A stretch of DNA of 64,000 bases from Jeotgalibacillus alimentarius (GCF_000829445.1 NZ_JXRQ01000028.1:1-64000), one strand, 5' to 3'; positions 1-15,401 are shown, counted from the first letter of the stretch. Translations and numbers: made by a program. The notes: a model not told the origin generated them from the sequence alone.

Positions 1-10
1 AAATTAAACA

Positions 11-40
11 ACCTGGCACCGATAGAGTATCGGTACCAGG
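11..40 (-). terminator. Hairpin downstream of spoIID
   Basis: An inverted repeat of about 12 bp with one mismatch (CCTGG-ACCGAT against ATCGGT-CCAGG) lies about 80 bp past the spoIID stop codon. The run of T on the minus-strand side is weak, so this may be a terminator or only a processing hairpin. Confidence 0.4.
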
Positions 41-119
41 CCGTAGCGTAGTTCTAACCTTTTTTCTTTTTTACTGTCTACTTGACAGGGCGCAGTTCAC
101 ATCGCGGAATGCTTCTTTT

Positions 120-1103
120 TTATCTTCTAACCAGCAGCGCAGGTACTGCCTGATCAATCGAACTAAGCTCAACACCGCTGAAATAATGCTGCACAATTTC
201 TTTATACGTACTGCCTGCCAGTGCCATTCCATTCGCCCCGTACTGGCTCATCCCGACGCCATGACCGTAGCCTTTCGTTTTGATGACCACCTGATCACCC
301 TGCAGCACCCATTCGAAATCAGTCGAGCGCAAGTCCAGTGTTTCACGGATCTCCCTTCCGCTAAATGTTTTCCCGGCAATTTCAACCGTTTTAATCCTGT
401 TCCCAGGGGTCCGTTCAAGAATGCTGCCCTGCTCCCCTTCAGTTAACGTAATACCGAGCTTTTGCTCAAATTCACTGATTGGCATCGTGACTTCATGGTA
501 AAAGCCCGGAGCTGCCTGCTCATCCCATTTACTTTCAACAGAAGCTAAGTAAGGAACATCTTCTTCCCAGTAATCCTTTGCATTTTCGGTCCAGCCATTA
601 CTTGTCGAAAAGAAGGCTGCAGTAATCGGTTTACCTTCAAAGGTTAATATTTCACCCTTAGTTTCATAAACTGCTTCTTCAATGACACGGATCTTCCAGT
701 CATATTCATCTTTCCAGATCTCTTTTAATTCTTCTTTACTTTTAAACACCTGATGGGTCGTGGTATCTGTAATCGGCCCTTCATTATGTGAAAGAAAACG
801 TGTCACATAGGTTCGTGCAGCCAGTGCCTGCGCTTTTAATGCCTCTTTTTCAAAAGAAGCCGGCATCTCGCTTGCGACAACGCCCGTTACATATTCCTCC
901 AGGTCAATCTCCTCGACCTCACCACTGTGCCTAAGCACCGGAACAGCCAGCTTAGCAGCACTCTCCTCCGCTTCAGCAGGCTCCACCTTCTCAGGCAAAG
1001 GCTTCCTCTGCTCATCATCAGGAGAAACAATCATTGCAGGGATAGCGAATAAAATAATAAAAATCACTGCCACAACTAAAAACAACTTGATCCGCTGGTG
1101 CAT
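120..1103 (-). CDS. spoIID: Stage II sporulation protein D (peptidoglycan lytic transglycosylase)
   Basis: SpoIID cleaves peptidoglycan glycan strands during engulfment, working with SpoIIM and SpoIIP in the mother-cell membrane. The 327-residue product has one N-terminal membrane segment (about residues 7-26), then an extracytoplasmic domain. The conserved SEMP segment puts the probable catalytic Glu at residue 79, followed by KAQALAARTYV, and the C-terminal family signature HGVGMSQYGA is present. An in-frame ATG lies 18 bp upstream, but GGAGG with 7 bp spacing points to the start used here. It follows murA, as in B. subtilis. In that species it is sigma-E controlled; no sigma-E promoter was identified here. 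Confidence 0.95.
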   Translation of the reverse strand: MHQRIKLFLVVAVIFIILFAIPAMIVSPDDEQRKPLPEKVEPAEAEESAAKLAVPVLRHSGEVEEIDLEEYVTGVVASEMPASFEKEALKAQALAARTYVTRFLSHNEGPITDTTTHQVFKSKEELKEIWKDEYDWKIRVIEEAVYETKGEILTFEGKPITAAFFSTSNGWTENAKDYWEEDVPYLASVESKWDEQAAPGFYHEVTMPISEFEQKLGITLTEGEQGSILERTPGNRIKTVEIAGKTFSGREIRETLDLRSTDFEWVLQGDQVVIKTKGYGHGVGMSQYGANGMALAGSTYKEIVQHYFSGVELSSIDQAVPALLVRR

Positions 1104-1205
1104 CCTCACCCCTCCAGACATAGGTTATGAGGAAGTATATGTCCGGGTGCGGTTGGGTAGACCAGGTGGGGAGTGAAGATGGGGGACTGTCCCGGGTCTT
1201 CAGAC

Positions 1206-1332
1206 GTCGTATATTACCGCGTGAGAGTCGTATTTCTTCCAGCGAAGGTCGGATACACCCTGGTTGGTAGTCGTATGCAGACCCGCGACTGTCGTATCAG
1301 GCATGGTGAAGGTCGTGAGCGCACAAACTGGT
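1206..1332 (+). repeat. P21 array A (21-bp periodic degenerate array)
   Basis: Six cores, mostly GTCGTAT or GTCGGAT, begin at 1206, 1227, 1248, 1270, 1291 and 1312, giving spacings of 21, 21, 22, 21 and 21 bp. The 14 or so bases after each core are highly variable. The array is directly preceded by GGGACTGTCCCGGGTCTTC, which also flanks array C at 17.77 kb. No protein is proposed, because the 22-bp unit breaks a seven-codon frame. Confidence 0.7.
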
Positions 1333-1424
1333 TGCAACGACACGTCCTCTTGGTGCTTTTGAGAAACTACAGGCTTGTTTCCAAGGGGCATTCAATGCGG
1401 CTTCGCTGTGCGCAGACCTCAGTT

Positions 1425-1551
1425 GCAGTGTTTTGGCCGGTGGCTGTTGTATTTTCGTCTGCAGCTGTACGATACGCCCGGATTGATTGCAGTATATACA
1501 GCCGCAGCTGTCGTATATGCACCCGCAATTGCAGTGACAGCCCCCGCTCCC
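1425..1551 (+). repeat. P21 array B (21-bp periodic degenerate array)
   Basis: Cores (GCAGTGT, GTTGTAT, GTACGAT, GCAGTAT, GTCGTAT, GCAGTGA) begin at 1425, 1446, 1467, 1489, 1510 and 1531, with the same 21-21-22-21-21 spacing as array A. Unit by unit it matches array C (minus strand, 17.65-17.76 kb) closely and arrays A and D more distantly. The third unit, with GATACGCCCGGATTGAT, is best conserved. Arrays A and B together fill most of the 585 bp between spoIID and murA. Confidence 0.72.
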
Positions 1552-1579
1552 ACCAGCACCACCCCCCATCACAAAAATC

Positions 1580-1622
1580 GAAAAAAAGCAGTATACCCAC
1601 GCCACCGCGTGTGTATACTGCT
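1580..1622 (-). terminator. Rho-independent terminator of murA
   Basis: A strong inverted repeat (AGCAGTATAC at both outer ends, then a CACGC/GCGTG inner stem) is followed on the minus strand by seven T residues. It lies about 65 bp past the murA stop and suggests that spoIID is mainly transcribed separately. Confidence 0.85.
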
Positions 1623-1688
1623 CTTATAAACGTATAATTAGTTAGAAGTTCGTGATGTATAAGAATAAGAAGTATGAGTTCAGTAAAA

Positions 1689-2999
1689 TTATACGCGCGC
1701 TGCTGTTGCAGCTGCTTCTGCTCTTGCTTCTGTCTCTTCACTTACACGTTCTACATTTGCACCAAGTGCTACTAGCTTTTCGTGGAAGTTCACGTAGCCG
1801 CGGTCAAGGTGTTTTAGTTCAGTTACCTGTGTGTAGCCGTCTGCTACAAGTCCTGCTAAGATCAGTGCTGCACCTGCTCTAAGGTCAGTTGCTGCAACTT
1901 CTGCTCCCTGCAGATTGCTTGGGCCGTTCATGATTGTTGAACGTCCTTCGATTTTTACATTCGCATTCATGCGGCGGAATTCTTCAACGTGCATGAAGCG
2001 GTTTTCAAATACTGTTTCAGTAATCACGCCAGTTCCGTTAGCCGTCAGCATAAGCGCCATCATTTGTGACTGCATATCTGTCGGGAATCCCGGATGTGGC
2101 ATTGTTTTGATATCGACTGATTTCAGGTCGCCATGTCCGATCACGCGAACGCCTTCATCTTCCTCGATGACTGTAACGCCCATTTCCTTCAGCTTCGCAA
2201 TAACTGATGCTGAATGTTCAGGTACTGCGTTTTCGATCAGTACGTTACCTTCAGTGATTGCTGCTGCGATCATGAATGTGCCGGCTTCAATTCGGTCAGG
2301 AATGATTGTGTGTTCTGCACCGTGCAGCTCTTCCACACCTTCAATACGGATTGTGTCTGTACCTGCACCTTTGATTTTAGCGCCCATTTTGTTCATATAG
2401 TTCGCCATATCTACGATTTCAGGTTCCTTTGCACAGTTCTCGATGACTGTTGTACCTTCTGCAAGTGTTGCTGCTGCCATGATGTTTTCAGTGGCACCTA
2501 CACTTGGGAAGTCCAGATAGATTTTTGCACCCTTCAGACGTCCGTCTGTTTTTGCTTCAATAAAGCCGTTACCGACATTTACTTCAGCACCCATTGCTTC
2601 GAACCCTTTCAGGTGAAGGTCGATTGGTCTTGAACCGATTGCACAGCCTCCTGGAAGTGCAACTCTTGCATGACCGTTTCTTGCAAGTAATGGTCCCATT
2701 ACCTGAACAGATGCACGCATCTTACGTACATATTCAAATGGTGCTTCCGGTGCAAGGTCGCTGCTTGCATCCACGATCAGTTTGTTTTCTTCCTTTGAAT
2801 AACTAACCTCAGCATTTAGATGTGTAAGCACTTGATTAATCGTTGATACATCTGATAGTGCAGGGACTTCAAGTAAAGTGCTTTTACCTTTTCCTGCCAG
2901 CAGTGCTGCTGCTAAAATTGGAAGAACTGCATTTTTAGCACCTTCCACTTTGACTGAACCTTGCAGCTTGTTACCGCCGCGTACGATGATTTTTTCCAA
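1689..2999 (-). CDS. murAA: UDP-N-acetylglucosamine 1-carboxyvinyltransferase (first MurA)
   Basis: MurA transfers enolpyruvate from PEP to UDP-GlcNAc, the first committed step of peptidoglycan precursor synthesis, in the cytoplasm. The product is 436 residues, the length of B. subtilis MurAA. The PEP-binding cysteine is in the [10 protein letters not shown] loop (about residue 119). The start is a TTG giving M-EKIIVRGG, as in MurAA orthologs, with GGAGGGG upstream; an in-frame extension of 27 residues is unsupported. The N-terminal KNAVLP and later GFPTDMQ segments are conserved. A second MurA is encoded at 41.6-42.9 kb, so the cell has the usual low-GC Gram-positive pair. Confidence 0.96.
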   Translation of the reverse strand: MEKIIVRGGNKLQGSVKVEGAKNAVLPILAAALLAGKGKSTLLEVPALSDVSTINQVLTHLNAEVSYSKEENKLIVDASSDLAPEAPFEYVRKMRASVQVMGPLLARNGHARVALPGGCAIGSRPIDLHLKGFEAMGAEVNVGNGFIEAKTDGRLKGAKIYLDFPSVGATENIMAAATLAEGTTVIENCAKEPEIVDMANYMNKMGAKIKGAGTDTIRIEGVEELHGAEHTIIPDRIEAGTFMIAAAITEGNVLIENAVPEHSASVIAKLKEMGVTVIEEDEGVRVIGHGDLKSVDIKTMPHPGFPTDMQSQMMALMLTANGTGVITETVFENRFMHVEEFRRMNANVKIEGRSTIMNGPSNLQGAEVAATDLRAGAALILAGLVADGYTQVTELKHLDRGYVNFHEKLVALGANVERVSEETEARAEAAATAARV

Positions 3000-3455
3000 G
3001 TGAGTTCCCCTCCGCGTCTTCATTCTCATAATACTATTCATATTCAATGTTAGTGACTGAAGTGATATCATCCTCTTCAATCGCGCAATAGGCTAATTTA
3101 ATAATTGTCTCAGATACAGGTAAACTTTTAAAAAACTAAAACATTACAAATCGTATCATTCTAAAACTCTTTAATACAAGAGAAGAAAGTCATGATTCAT
3201 GGCAATTTGACATTTATTTCACATACCATATTGTTTATATCGGCTAATTCGACAGCCTTTATACAATTACTTCGTTCTCTTATATATGAAGAGTTCAAGA
3301 TAGCCCCCGTAGGTTTGATGGGCATATGCTTGACTATTCCACAACATTATAAAGTTAAACCATTTCTTCCTTATTTGGTAGCGGAAAAATTCACATTTAT
3401 TGAAAAAAGTAATTTTTCTACCTATGAAAACCTTTACATTATGTCTATTTTGTGT
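3000..3455. other. Gene-poor AT-rich gap where ywmB would be expected
   Basis: This 456-bp stretch should contain the murA promoter, but no consensus promoter stands out. In B. subtilis, as I recall, ywmB lies between ywzB and murAA; no minus-strand frame resembling it is present. A 96-codon plus-strand frame (3192-3482) lacks a good ribosome binding site and overlaps the next gene, so it was not called. Confidence 0.5.
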
Positions 3456-3686
3456 CTAAAAAAGCAATGGCAATTGTTGTGACCAGGTTGTATAAGATAA
3501 GAAGAAATTTGCTACCGTTGATCCGATCGCAATACTGACCAATATGAACAGTACTCTTGCCTGAAGTACCCGGTTTGGCCGGATCGCTTTGTCAAAACGA
3601 AGTGCCTGCATAGACCAGAATGTCAGTCCGATAAAGATTAAATGGATGAACATGCTGAGCAGTGCCTGCTGTCCAAATTCCGCCAT
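3456..3686 (-). CDS. ywzB: DUF1146 family small membrane protein (YwzB-like)
   Basis: A 76-residue protein with two predicted membrane segments (about residues 9-27 and 41-60), found in Bacillales just after the ATP synthase operon. The IHLIFIGLTFWSMQAL stretch and the QARVL...GSTVANFFL region match the YwzB/DUF1146 pattern. The start was chosen at the ATG preceded by AGGAG with 7 bp spacing, which removes ten residues from the longest frame. The function is not known. It follows the atpC terminator, so it probably has its own promoter or depends on readthrough. Confidence 0.8.
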   Translation of the reverse strand: MAEFGQQALLSMFIHLIFIGLTFWSMQALRFDKAIRPNRVLQARVLFILVSIAIGSTVANFFLSYTTWSQQLPLLF

Positions 3687-3815
3687 GTCCCGACTCCTTT
3701 CTGCCAACCTTGACATTCTATCAAACTATTCTCAGATTTCCATGAGAATGTGTCCGTATATAGTTAAAATGCTCATAAAGTATGATGTCAGTCCTCTTGA
3801 AAGAAACTGAACTTA

Positions 3816-3876
3816 TAAAAAAACCGGCCCCTTGTACCGGCTTGGCATGGAAGCCATTCCGGGGAGGGTGCCGGTT
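3816..3876 (-). terminator. Terminator of the atp operon
   Basis: A long GC-rich branched inverted repeat starts AACCGGC and closes GGCCGGTT, followed on the minus strand by seven T residues. It sits directly after atpC and ends the ATP synthase operon. Confidence 0.85.
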
Positions 3877-3883
3877 GAATCAG

Positions 3884-4306
<423 letters not shown>

Positions 4307-4310
4307 CTAA

Positions 4311-5933
<1,623 letters not shown>

Positions 5934-5987
5934 TTATTACGTTTCAGATCCGGCTGTCGCATAAAGGCGCAGCGGAACTGAAATAGA

Positions 5988-6857
<870 letters not shown>

Positions 6858-6890
6858 TCACCACCCTTTAAAGTTGAATTGCCGGTTTAA

Positions 6891-8411
<1,521 letters not shown>

Positions 8412-8425
8412 TCATTTCGTGGATC

Positions 8426-9504
<1,079 letters not shown>

Positions 9505-9540
9505 TCAAATACGGAAAGTTTCATATAAATTAAGATAACC

Positions 9541-9681
9541 GTTGATTTCCGCTGCGGACGGGCGCTTTCCAAGGGGATGGGCCGTTTTCTGGCCCCATCA
9601 GACCTCCTCGAGCTTCGCTCTGCGGGGTCTCACCTGTCCGTCTGCTCCCGCTGGAGTCGCCCGTCCTCCGCTTCAATCAAC
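9541..9681 (+). repeat. LHE copy 2, subtype A, inside the atp operon
   Basis: Element between atpE and atpF. Ends are GTTGATTTCCGC and the complementary CTTCAATCAAC. Apical arm GAGC-TTC-GCTC. The left inner arm contains an additional small hairpin, GGGCC-loop-GGCCC, like the extra arm seen in copies 5, 11 and 19. Confidence 0.85.
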
Positions 9682-9727
9682 TACTGCAGATATTTCATAT
9701 ACTTTAAGTTTAATTAAGGTGTTCTGT

Positions 9728-9770
9728 AAAAAATGGCGAAGCATGTCACGATGTGATCTTCGCCATTTTA
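9728..9770 (-). terminator. Terminator-like hairpin between atpE and atpF
   Basis: A 12-bp perfect stem (AAAATGGCGAAG / CTTCGCCATTTT) ends 9 bp past the atpE stop codon and is followed on the minus strand by T residues. Complete termination would silence the rest of the operon, so partial termination or 3'-end protection of an atpE-rich mRNA is more likely. This would fit the excess of c subunits needed per enzyme. Confidence 0.65.
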
Positions 9771-9779
9771 TAAGAGATA

Positions 9780-10019
<240 letters not shown>

Positions 10020-10079
10020 TTAGTGTGGGTAAATAATTTTTGTTTTAATGTTTGTTCAGTAACTGAACAGGTAAATATA

Positions 10080-10790
<711 letters not shown>

Positions 10791-10795
10791 TTATT

Positions 10796-11182
10796 TCACC
10801 TCTTTTCCCGCTTTTTGTGTAGGACTTGCTGCAATAAATAATCTATCATAATGACGAAATAAACCATCATTAATCCAAATACAGTGGAAATCAAATGAAT
10901 GAGATCCGGAAATTCCAGTGCAATGAGCACCGCTACTCCTGCTGAAGCCATTCGTGATAGTGTTCCAAGCGAACGTACTTTTCTGCCTTCATCCACCGCG
11001 CGGTTAAACTTTTCCATTCTGTTCTTCATTAGCCAAAGATTAAGAAGGCTGAAAGAAGTTCCCAGTATAAGACCTAAGAACACATCCGGAAAAGGGCTGA
11101 AGCCAAAACCGATAGCGAAAATCGATAACAAGTATAATATGTACTTGGTGTACCGTAAAAAATGCTTACTGATGTCGGGCAT
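10796..11182 (-). CDS. atpI: ATP synthase accessory protein AtpI
   Basis: A 128-residue membrane protein with about four hydrophobic segments, encoded just before atpB. In other bacteria AtpI helps assembly or stability of the c ring and is not essential for activity. The FSLLNLWLMKNRMEKFN segment and the short basic C-terminus fit the family. AGGAGAG lies 8 bp before the ATG. It starts 5 bp after atpZ. Confidence 0.85.
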   Translation of the reverse strand: MPDISKHFLRYTKYILYLLSIFAIGFGFSPFPDVFLGLILGTSFSLLNLWLMKNRMEKFNRAVDEGRKVRSLGTLSRMASAGVAVLIALEFPDLIHLISTVFGLMMVYFVIMIDYLLQQVLHKKREKR

Positions 11183-11187
11183 TTAAG

Positions 11188-11406
11188 CTACTCTCCTGAG
11201 TCGAATTGTTTCACTGTGCGAAGCATCGCATAGATTCCTGCTGATAAACCCAGAAGTAATCCGATGATCATAAACAGCGGTTCTGAATCCAGACGGTGAT
11301 CAAGCCACCGGCCGCCGAAAATTCCGACGAGTATGGAACCAGTTAGTTGTGACAGAATGGCCGAATACAGGGCCATCGCATAGAACGGACGTCTTGACTG
11401 ACGCAT
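11188..11406 (-). CDS. atpZ: AtpZ/AtpI-type small membrane protein, first gene of the atp operon
   Basis: A 72-residue protein with two membrane segments (about residues 10-31 and 43-62) separated by GGRWLDHRLDSEP, a pattern typical of the AtpZ/AtpQ family. In alkaliphilic Bacillus AtpZ has been linked to magnesium uptake together with AtpI. Position as first gene of the operon supports the call. The ribosome binding site GAGGATGC is imperfect. Confidence 0.78.
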   Translation of the reverse strand: MRQSRRPFYAMALYSAILSQLTGSILVGIFGGRWLDHRLDSEPLFMIIGLLLGLSAGIYAMLRTVKQFDSGE

Positions 11407-11508
11407 GAGTGCATCCTCACAATCTGAGAATGGAATTGAGGGCGGATATATAAGGGTTTTCGAGACATTTCAACAACCTATGAAAACCTTATCATTATAC
11501 CCTTTAAA

Positions 11509-11537
11509 AGCATACAATAGGCACTAAATGATGTCAA
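11509..11537 (-). promoter_or_regulatory. Sigma-A promoter of the atp operon
   Basis: On the minus strand TTGACA is followed after 17 bp by TATGCT, about 100 bp upstream of atpZ. A second TATAAT-like hexamer lies just downstream (near 11495). The match to the consensus is strong, and no other gene could use it. Confidence 0.75.
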
Positions 11538-11610
11538 CGCGATCTCGACAAAAAGTTCATTAGATCACATATAGATTTTTCTGCGTTCACATTTTTGACA
11601 AACCGGTTTT

Positions 11611-11905
11611 TTAGGTGGTACTTGAGAGTTGTTTTTTGGTGTGGGATGTGTCCTGCTCTGGAGTTGAATCGGTGTATGGCTGGACGGTCCTGGTGCCAGG
11701 ATTTGTGGATGAACGGAGCGTTACTGTGGGCGGTGTAATTCTTACACCTTTGCTGGTTATTCGATCATGTTTTTGATTATATCTATCACCTTTCATTTTA
11801 TTCAACTTTTGGACGTGACGCGGCTGATATTTCTATGGGCTCCTGGAATATATCTATCACCTTTCACAATTATTCATTCACCTTTCACAATTATTCATTC
11901 ACCTT
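11611..11905. repeat. 21-bp periodic region with a near-perfect tandem repeat
   Basis: Two identical 21-bp units (CACCTTTCACAATTATTCATT at 11858-11878 and 11879-11899, starting CACCTTT) and a partial third at 11900 lie here. On the minus strand the units begin AAAGGTGA. Related AAAGGTG units 42 bp apart lie further left (about 11745-11790). A 64-codon minus-strand frame across the region reads as degenerate heptads and has no supported start, so it is not called as a gene. The period matches the P21 arrays, but the core differs. Confidence 0.5.
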
Positions 11906-11927
11906 TATCTCGCCTCGCCTGGCCCAA

Positions 11928-11963
11928 ACAAAATCCCGCCCCTAACCCAGGAGCGGGATTTCT
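11928..11963 (-). terminator. Terminator of mnaA
   Basis: A perfect inverted repeat (AAATCCCGC / GCGGGATTT) directly follows the mnaA stop codon, with TTTTG on the minus-strand side. Confidence 0.8.
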
Positions 11964-11964
11964 C

Positions 11965-13110
11965 TTACACGCGGAATGTATCCGGGCGCTGGTCTGTTTC
12001 TTTGAAATAGTAGCGGATTGCTTCTGCAATGCGGGCAGAGGCTTTGCCGTCACCGTATGGATTTGATGCTTTTGACATTGCTTCATAGGCAGCATCATCA
12101 GTCAGCAGTTCAGTGGCCATGTTATAAATCTGCTCTTCTTCGATTCCGGCAAGCTTCAATGTTCCTGCCACAATACCTTCCGGACGTTCAGTTGTATCGC
12201 GCAGCACGAGTACCGGCACACCAAGTGACGGTGCTTCTTCCTGTACGCCGCCTGAGTCAGTCAGAATCAGATGCGCTTTTGAGGCGAAGTTGTGGAAATC
12301 GATCACATCGAGCGGGTCAATCAGATGAATGCGATCGTCCCCACCGAGAATCTCCTGCGCGATTTCACGTACTGCCGGGTTCAGGTGCACAGGATAGACG
12401 ACCTGGACATCCTTTTGCTCTTCTACGACGCGCTTGATCGCGCGGAACATATTTTTCATCGGCTCACCTAGGTTTTCCCTGCGGTGCGCTGTCACAAGAA
12501 TTAAACGGTCTCCATTCAGCTGATCAAGAATGTCACTCTGATAGTCGGAATTGACAGTGGTCGATAGCGCATCGATCGCTGTGTTACCTGTGACGAAGAT
12601 TTTCTCTTCAGGCTTATTTTCCTGAATGAGATTTTCAGCAGACTGCTCTGTTGGCGCAAAGTGAAGGTCTGCCATGACGCCTGTCAGCTGTCGGTTCATT
12701 TCCTCAGGGTACGGTGAATACTTGTTCCACGTACGCAGGCCTGCTTCCACATGACCGACTGCGATCTGGTTGTAAAATGCCGCAAGTCCCGCGACAAATG
12801 TTGTTGTCGTATCGCCGTGTACCAGCACGATATCAGGCTTTGTCTCTTTCATAATACGGTCCAGCCCTTCAAGCGCACGGGTTGTGATGCCTGTAAGCGT
12901 CTGACGGTCTTTCATGATATTTAAATCGTGATCCGGTGTGATACCGAAAATGTTCATTACCTGATCGAGCATTTGGCGGTGCTGGGCAGTTACGGTCACG
13001 ATCGGTTCGAAATGCTCACTCTGCTTTTTGAGTTCTAATACGAGTGGTGCCATTTTAATGGCTTCAGGTCTCGTGCCAAAGATTGTCATGACTTTAATAC
13101 GTTTTGACAT
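11965..13110 (-). CDS. mnaA: UDP-N-acetylglucosamine 2-epimerase (non-hydrolyzing)
   Basis: The enzyme interconverts UDP-GlcNAc and UDP-ManNAc, supplying ManNAc for wall teichoic acid linkage units or other surface polymers. The 381-residue product begins MSKRIKVMTIFGTRPEAIK, the family's N-terminal signature. It contains VHGDTTTT, GHVEAGLRT and TDSGGVQEE, all conserved in WecB/MnaA. The start was chosen at the ATG preceded by AAAGGAG; the longest frame adds 31 unsupported residues. It lies 28 bp downstream of upp and probably shares its transcript. Confidence 0.95.
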   Translation of the reverse strand: MSKRIKVMTIFGTRPEAIKMAPLVLELKKQSEHFEPIVTVTAQHRQMLDQVMNIFGITPDHDLNIMKDRQTLTGITTRALEGLDRIMKETKPDIVLVHGDTTTTFVAGLAAFYNQIAVGHVEAGLRTWNKYSPYPEEMNRQLTGVMADLHFAPTEQSAENLIQENKPEEKIFVTGNTAIDALSTTVNSDYQSDILDQLNGDRLILVTAHRRENLGEPMKNMFRAIKRVVEEQKDVQVVYPVHLNPAVREIAQEILGGDDRIHLIDPLDVIDFHNFASKAHLILTDSGGVQEEAPSLGVPVLVLRDTTERPEGIVAGTLKLAGIEEEQIYNMATELLTDDAAYEAMSKASNPYGDGKASARIAEAIRYYFKETDQRPDTFRV

Positions 13111-13138
13111 GATGGTCTCCTTTACTGATGAGAACGAT

Positions 13139-13768
13139 TTATTTTGTACCGAATAATCTGTCGCCTGCGTCTCCAAGACCAGGAACGATATAGCCTTTTT
13201 CATTCAGCTTTTCATCAAGTGCTGCGATATAAATATCTACATCGTCGTGCTCTTTTTTAATTTCCTCAACGCCTTCAGGAGCTGCTACAAGGCATAGGAA
13301 CTTAATGTTTTTCGCACCGCGCTTTTTCAGGGAGTTGATCGCTTCAACTGCTGATCCACCTGTTGCAAGCATCGGGTCTACAAGGATGAAGTCACGCTCT
13401 TCAACGTCTGAAGGCAGCTTCACGTAGTATTCAATCGGCTTTAAAGTTTCAGGGTCACGGTAAAGACCAACGTGGCCGACTTTAGCAGCCGGAATCATCT
13501 TCAGAATACCATCCACCATGCCGATTCCTGCACGCAGGATTGGTACGATTGCAAGCTTCTTACCTGAAAGGATTTTTCCTTTTGTTTCGCTTACCGGTGT
13601 CTTAAGGTCAATTTCCTCCATTGGAAGGTCGCGTGTAATTTCAAACGCCATTAGTGTTGCAACTTCATCTACAAGTTCACGAAAATCCTTTGTTCCTGTC
13701 TGCACATCGCGGATATGAGTCAGCTTATGCTGAATCAGCGGATGATCAAATACGTATACTTTTCCCAC
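13139..13768 (-). CDS. upp: Uracil phosphoribosyltransferase
   Basis: Upp makes UMP from uracil and PRPP in pyrimidine salvage. The product is 209 residues, as in B. subtilis, with the PRPP loop [11 protein letters not shown] and the C-terminal uracil-binding [13 protein letters not shown]. The start is a GTG giving [16 protein letters not shown], 8 bp after GGAG. A frame open for a further 51 codons reads through LHE copy 3 and is an artefact. Confidence 0.97.
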   Translation of the reverse strand: MGKVYVFDHPLIQHKLTHIRDVQTGTKDFRELVDEVATLMAFEITRDLPMEEIDLKTPVSETKGKILSGKKLAIVPILRAGIGMVDGILKMIPAAKVGHVGLYRDPETLKPIEYYVKLPSDVEERDFILVDPMLATGGSAVEAINSLKKRGAKNIKFLCLVAAPEGVEEIKKEHDDVDIYIAALDEKLNEKGYIVPGLGDAGDRLFGTK

Positions 13769-13805
13769 ACCTGTCACTCCTTTTAAATAGGTTTTGCTAG
13801 ACGCC

Positions 13806-13934
13806 GCAGATTCTTTCCGTGGGGGACTGCGCTTTCCTGCCCCCAGGCGGTGAGCCTCTTCATACTTCGCATTGCGGGGTCTCACCTGTCCCTTCCTGGG
13901 GCGGGAGTCTCCGTCCCCCACTACAAGAATCTGC
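13806..13934 (+). repeat. LHE copy 3, subtype A, upstream of upp
   Basis: The terminal arms GCAGATTCTT and AAGAATCTGC are perfectly complementary and unlike those of most other copies. Inner stem GGTGAG/CTCACC. The apical arm is poorly formed in this copy. It lies between the glyA terminator and upp, in a 397-bp gap that should also contain the upp promoter, which I could not place. Confidence 0.82.
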
Positions 13935-14128
13935 TGAGTTTGGTTAAAATGATCGTCTGCAAAACACTTATGTAAATTCTATTTTATCTTATTTATTATA
14001 AAGCAAATCCTTACGAAAGTTATCATACTTACAGGTTTTTTACAAGAAAGGTTCGTATGATGTATGGGAAGTGTTATGGAACGGTAATTGTACTGAATAT
14101 TTTGATGGTTTACGTACCGTATCCCATC

Positions 14129-14160
14129 CAAAAAAGACTGCCCAGCTAAGGACAGCCTTC
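14129..14160 (-). terminator. Terminator of glyA
   Basis: The stem AAGGCTG/CAGTCTT (with GTCC/GGGC inner pairing) is followed on the minus strand by six T residues, just after the glyA stop codon. Confidence 0.8.
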
Positions 14161-14165
14161 AAATT

Positions 14166-15401
14166 TTATTCGTATAGTGCAAAGCGGCTTGTGATTTCTT
14201 CCACTTTTGCTGAAGCTTCTTTCAGCTTTTCTTCGTCTTCATGGTTCTTCAGCACGTCTGCGATCAGTGCTGCGATTTCTTCCATTTCTTTTTCCTTGAA
14301 GCCGCGTGATGTGACAGCTGGCGTACCGATACGGATACCGCTTGTGACGAACGGGCTTTCAGGGTCAAATGGAATTGTGTTCTTGTTGACTGTGATACCG
14401 ATATCATCCAGTACTTTTTCAGCCACTTTACCAGTCAGGTTTAGTGAGCGAAGATTTACAAGCACAAGGTGATTATCAGTGCCGTCTGACACAATATCAA
14501 TACCATTTTGTTTGAATGCTTCTGCCATCGCTTTTGCATTTTTCACAACCTGGTCAATGTAATCTTTAAAATCCGGCTGCTGAGCTTCACCAAATGCAAC
14601 TGCTTTTGCTGCGATCACGTGCATAAGCGGCCCACCCTGAACGCCAGGGAAAATAGACTTATCGATTTTTTTCGCGAATTCTTCTTTACAAAGAATCATA
14701 CCGCCACGCGGGCCACGGAGCGTTTTATGCGTTGTTGTTGTAACGAAATGGGCATGTGGCACAGGAGATGGATGTGTCCCAGTAGCAACAAGTCCTGCGA
14801 TATGCGCCATATCAACCATTAAGTAAGCGTCCACTTCATCAGCGATTTCACGGAATTTCGCAAAGTCGATTGTACGTGAATAGGCACTTGCACCTGCTAC
14901 GATCATTTTCGGCTTGTGCTCAAGCGCTTTTTGACGGACATCTTCATAATCGATGCGCTCGTCTTTTTCACCTACACCGTATTCTACGAAATTATATAGT
15001 TCACCACTGAAGTTTACTGGACTTCCGTGCGTTAAATGACCTCCATGAGACAGGTTCATACCAAGTACTGTATCACCCGGCTTCAGGACAGAAAAATAAA
15101 CAGCCATATTTGCCTGTGCACCTGAGTGCGGCTGAACGTTCGCATGCTCTGCGCCAAAAATTTCCTTCGCGCGGTCGCGTGCCAGATTTTCAGCTACATC
15201 GACGTGCTCACATCCGCCATAATAGCGGCGGCCTGGGTAACCTTCTGCATATTTGTTGGTAAGTACAGATCCTTGCGCTTCCATGACTGCTTCACTAACG
15301 AAATTCTCTGATGCGATCAGCTCAATTTTTGTACGCTGACGCTTCAGTTCATCCTGCATTGCTTCGAATAATGCCTGATCCTGCTGTTGAATCTTGTTCA
15401 T
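14166..15401 (-). CDS. glyA: Serine hydroxymethyltransferase
   Basis: GlyA is the PLP enzyme that converts serine and tetrahydrofolate to glycine and methylene-THF, the main one-carbon source. The 411-residue product has the PLP lysine at about 226 in [14 protein letters not shown], plus SENFVS and [13 protein letters not shown] near the N-terminus. GGGAGGATTCACA precedes the ATG. Gene order glyA-upp matches B. subtilis, with mnaA added. Confidence 0.97.
   Translation of the reverse strand: MNKIQQQDQALFEAMQDELKRQRTKIELIASENFVSEAVMEAQGSVLTNKYAEGYPGRRYYGGCEHVDVAENLARDRAKEIFGAEHANVQPHSGAQANMAVYFSVLKPGDTVLGMNLSHGGHLTHGSPVNFSGELYNFVEYGVGEKDERIDYEDVRQKALEHKPKMIVAGASAYSRTIDFAKFREIADEVDAYLMVDMAHIAGLVATGTHPSPVPHAHFVTTTTHKTLRGPRGGMILCKEEFAKKIDKSIFPGVQGGPLMHVIAAKAVAFGEAQQPDFKDYIDQVVKNAKAMAEAFKQNGIDIVSDGTDNHLVLVNLRSLNLTGKVAEKVLDDIGITVNKNTIPFDPESPFVTSGIRIGTPAVTSRGFKEKEMEEIAALIADVLKNHEDEEKLKEASAKVEEITSRFALYE

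Noticed and set aside
1206-1332. CRISPR array interpretation of the P21 arrays
   Set aside because: The conserved part is only about 7 bp, the unit is 21-22 bp, and no cas genes are nearby; CRISPR repeats are longer and far better conserved.
1173-1741. Several overlapping frames on both strands between spoIID and murA
   Set aside because: They coincide with the P21 arrays and the murA terminator; similarity to the frame at 17520-17741 reflects DNA repeat identity, not protein conservation.
3192-3482. 96-codon plus-strand frame between murA and ywzB
   Set aside because: No convincing ribosome binding site, AT-rich low-quality composition, overlap with ywzB, and no recognisable motif.
11611-11805. 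64-codon minus-strand frame with degenerate heptads
   Set aside because: No start signal and the heptads follow from 21-bp repeats; no family resemblance.
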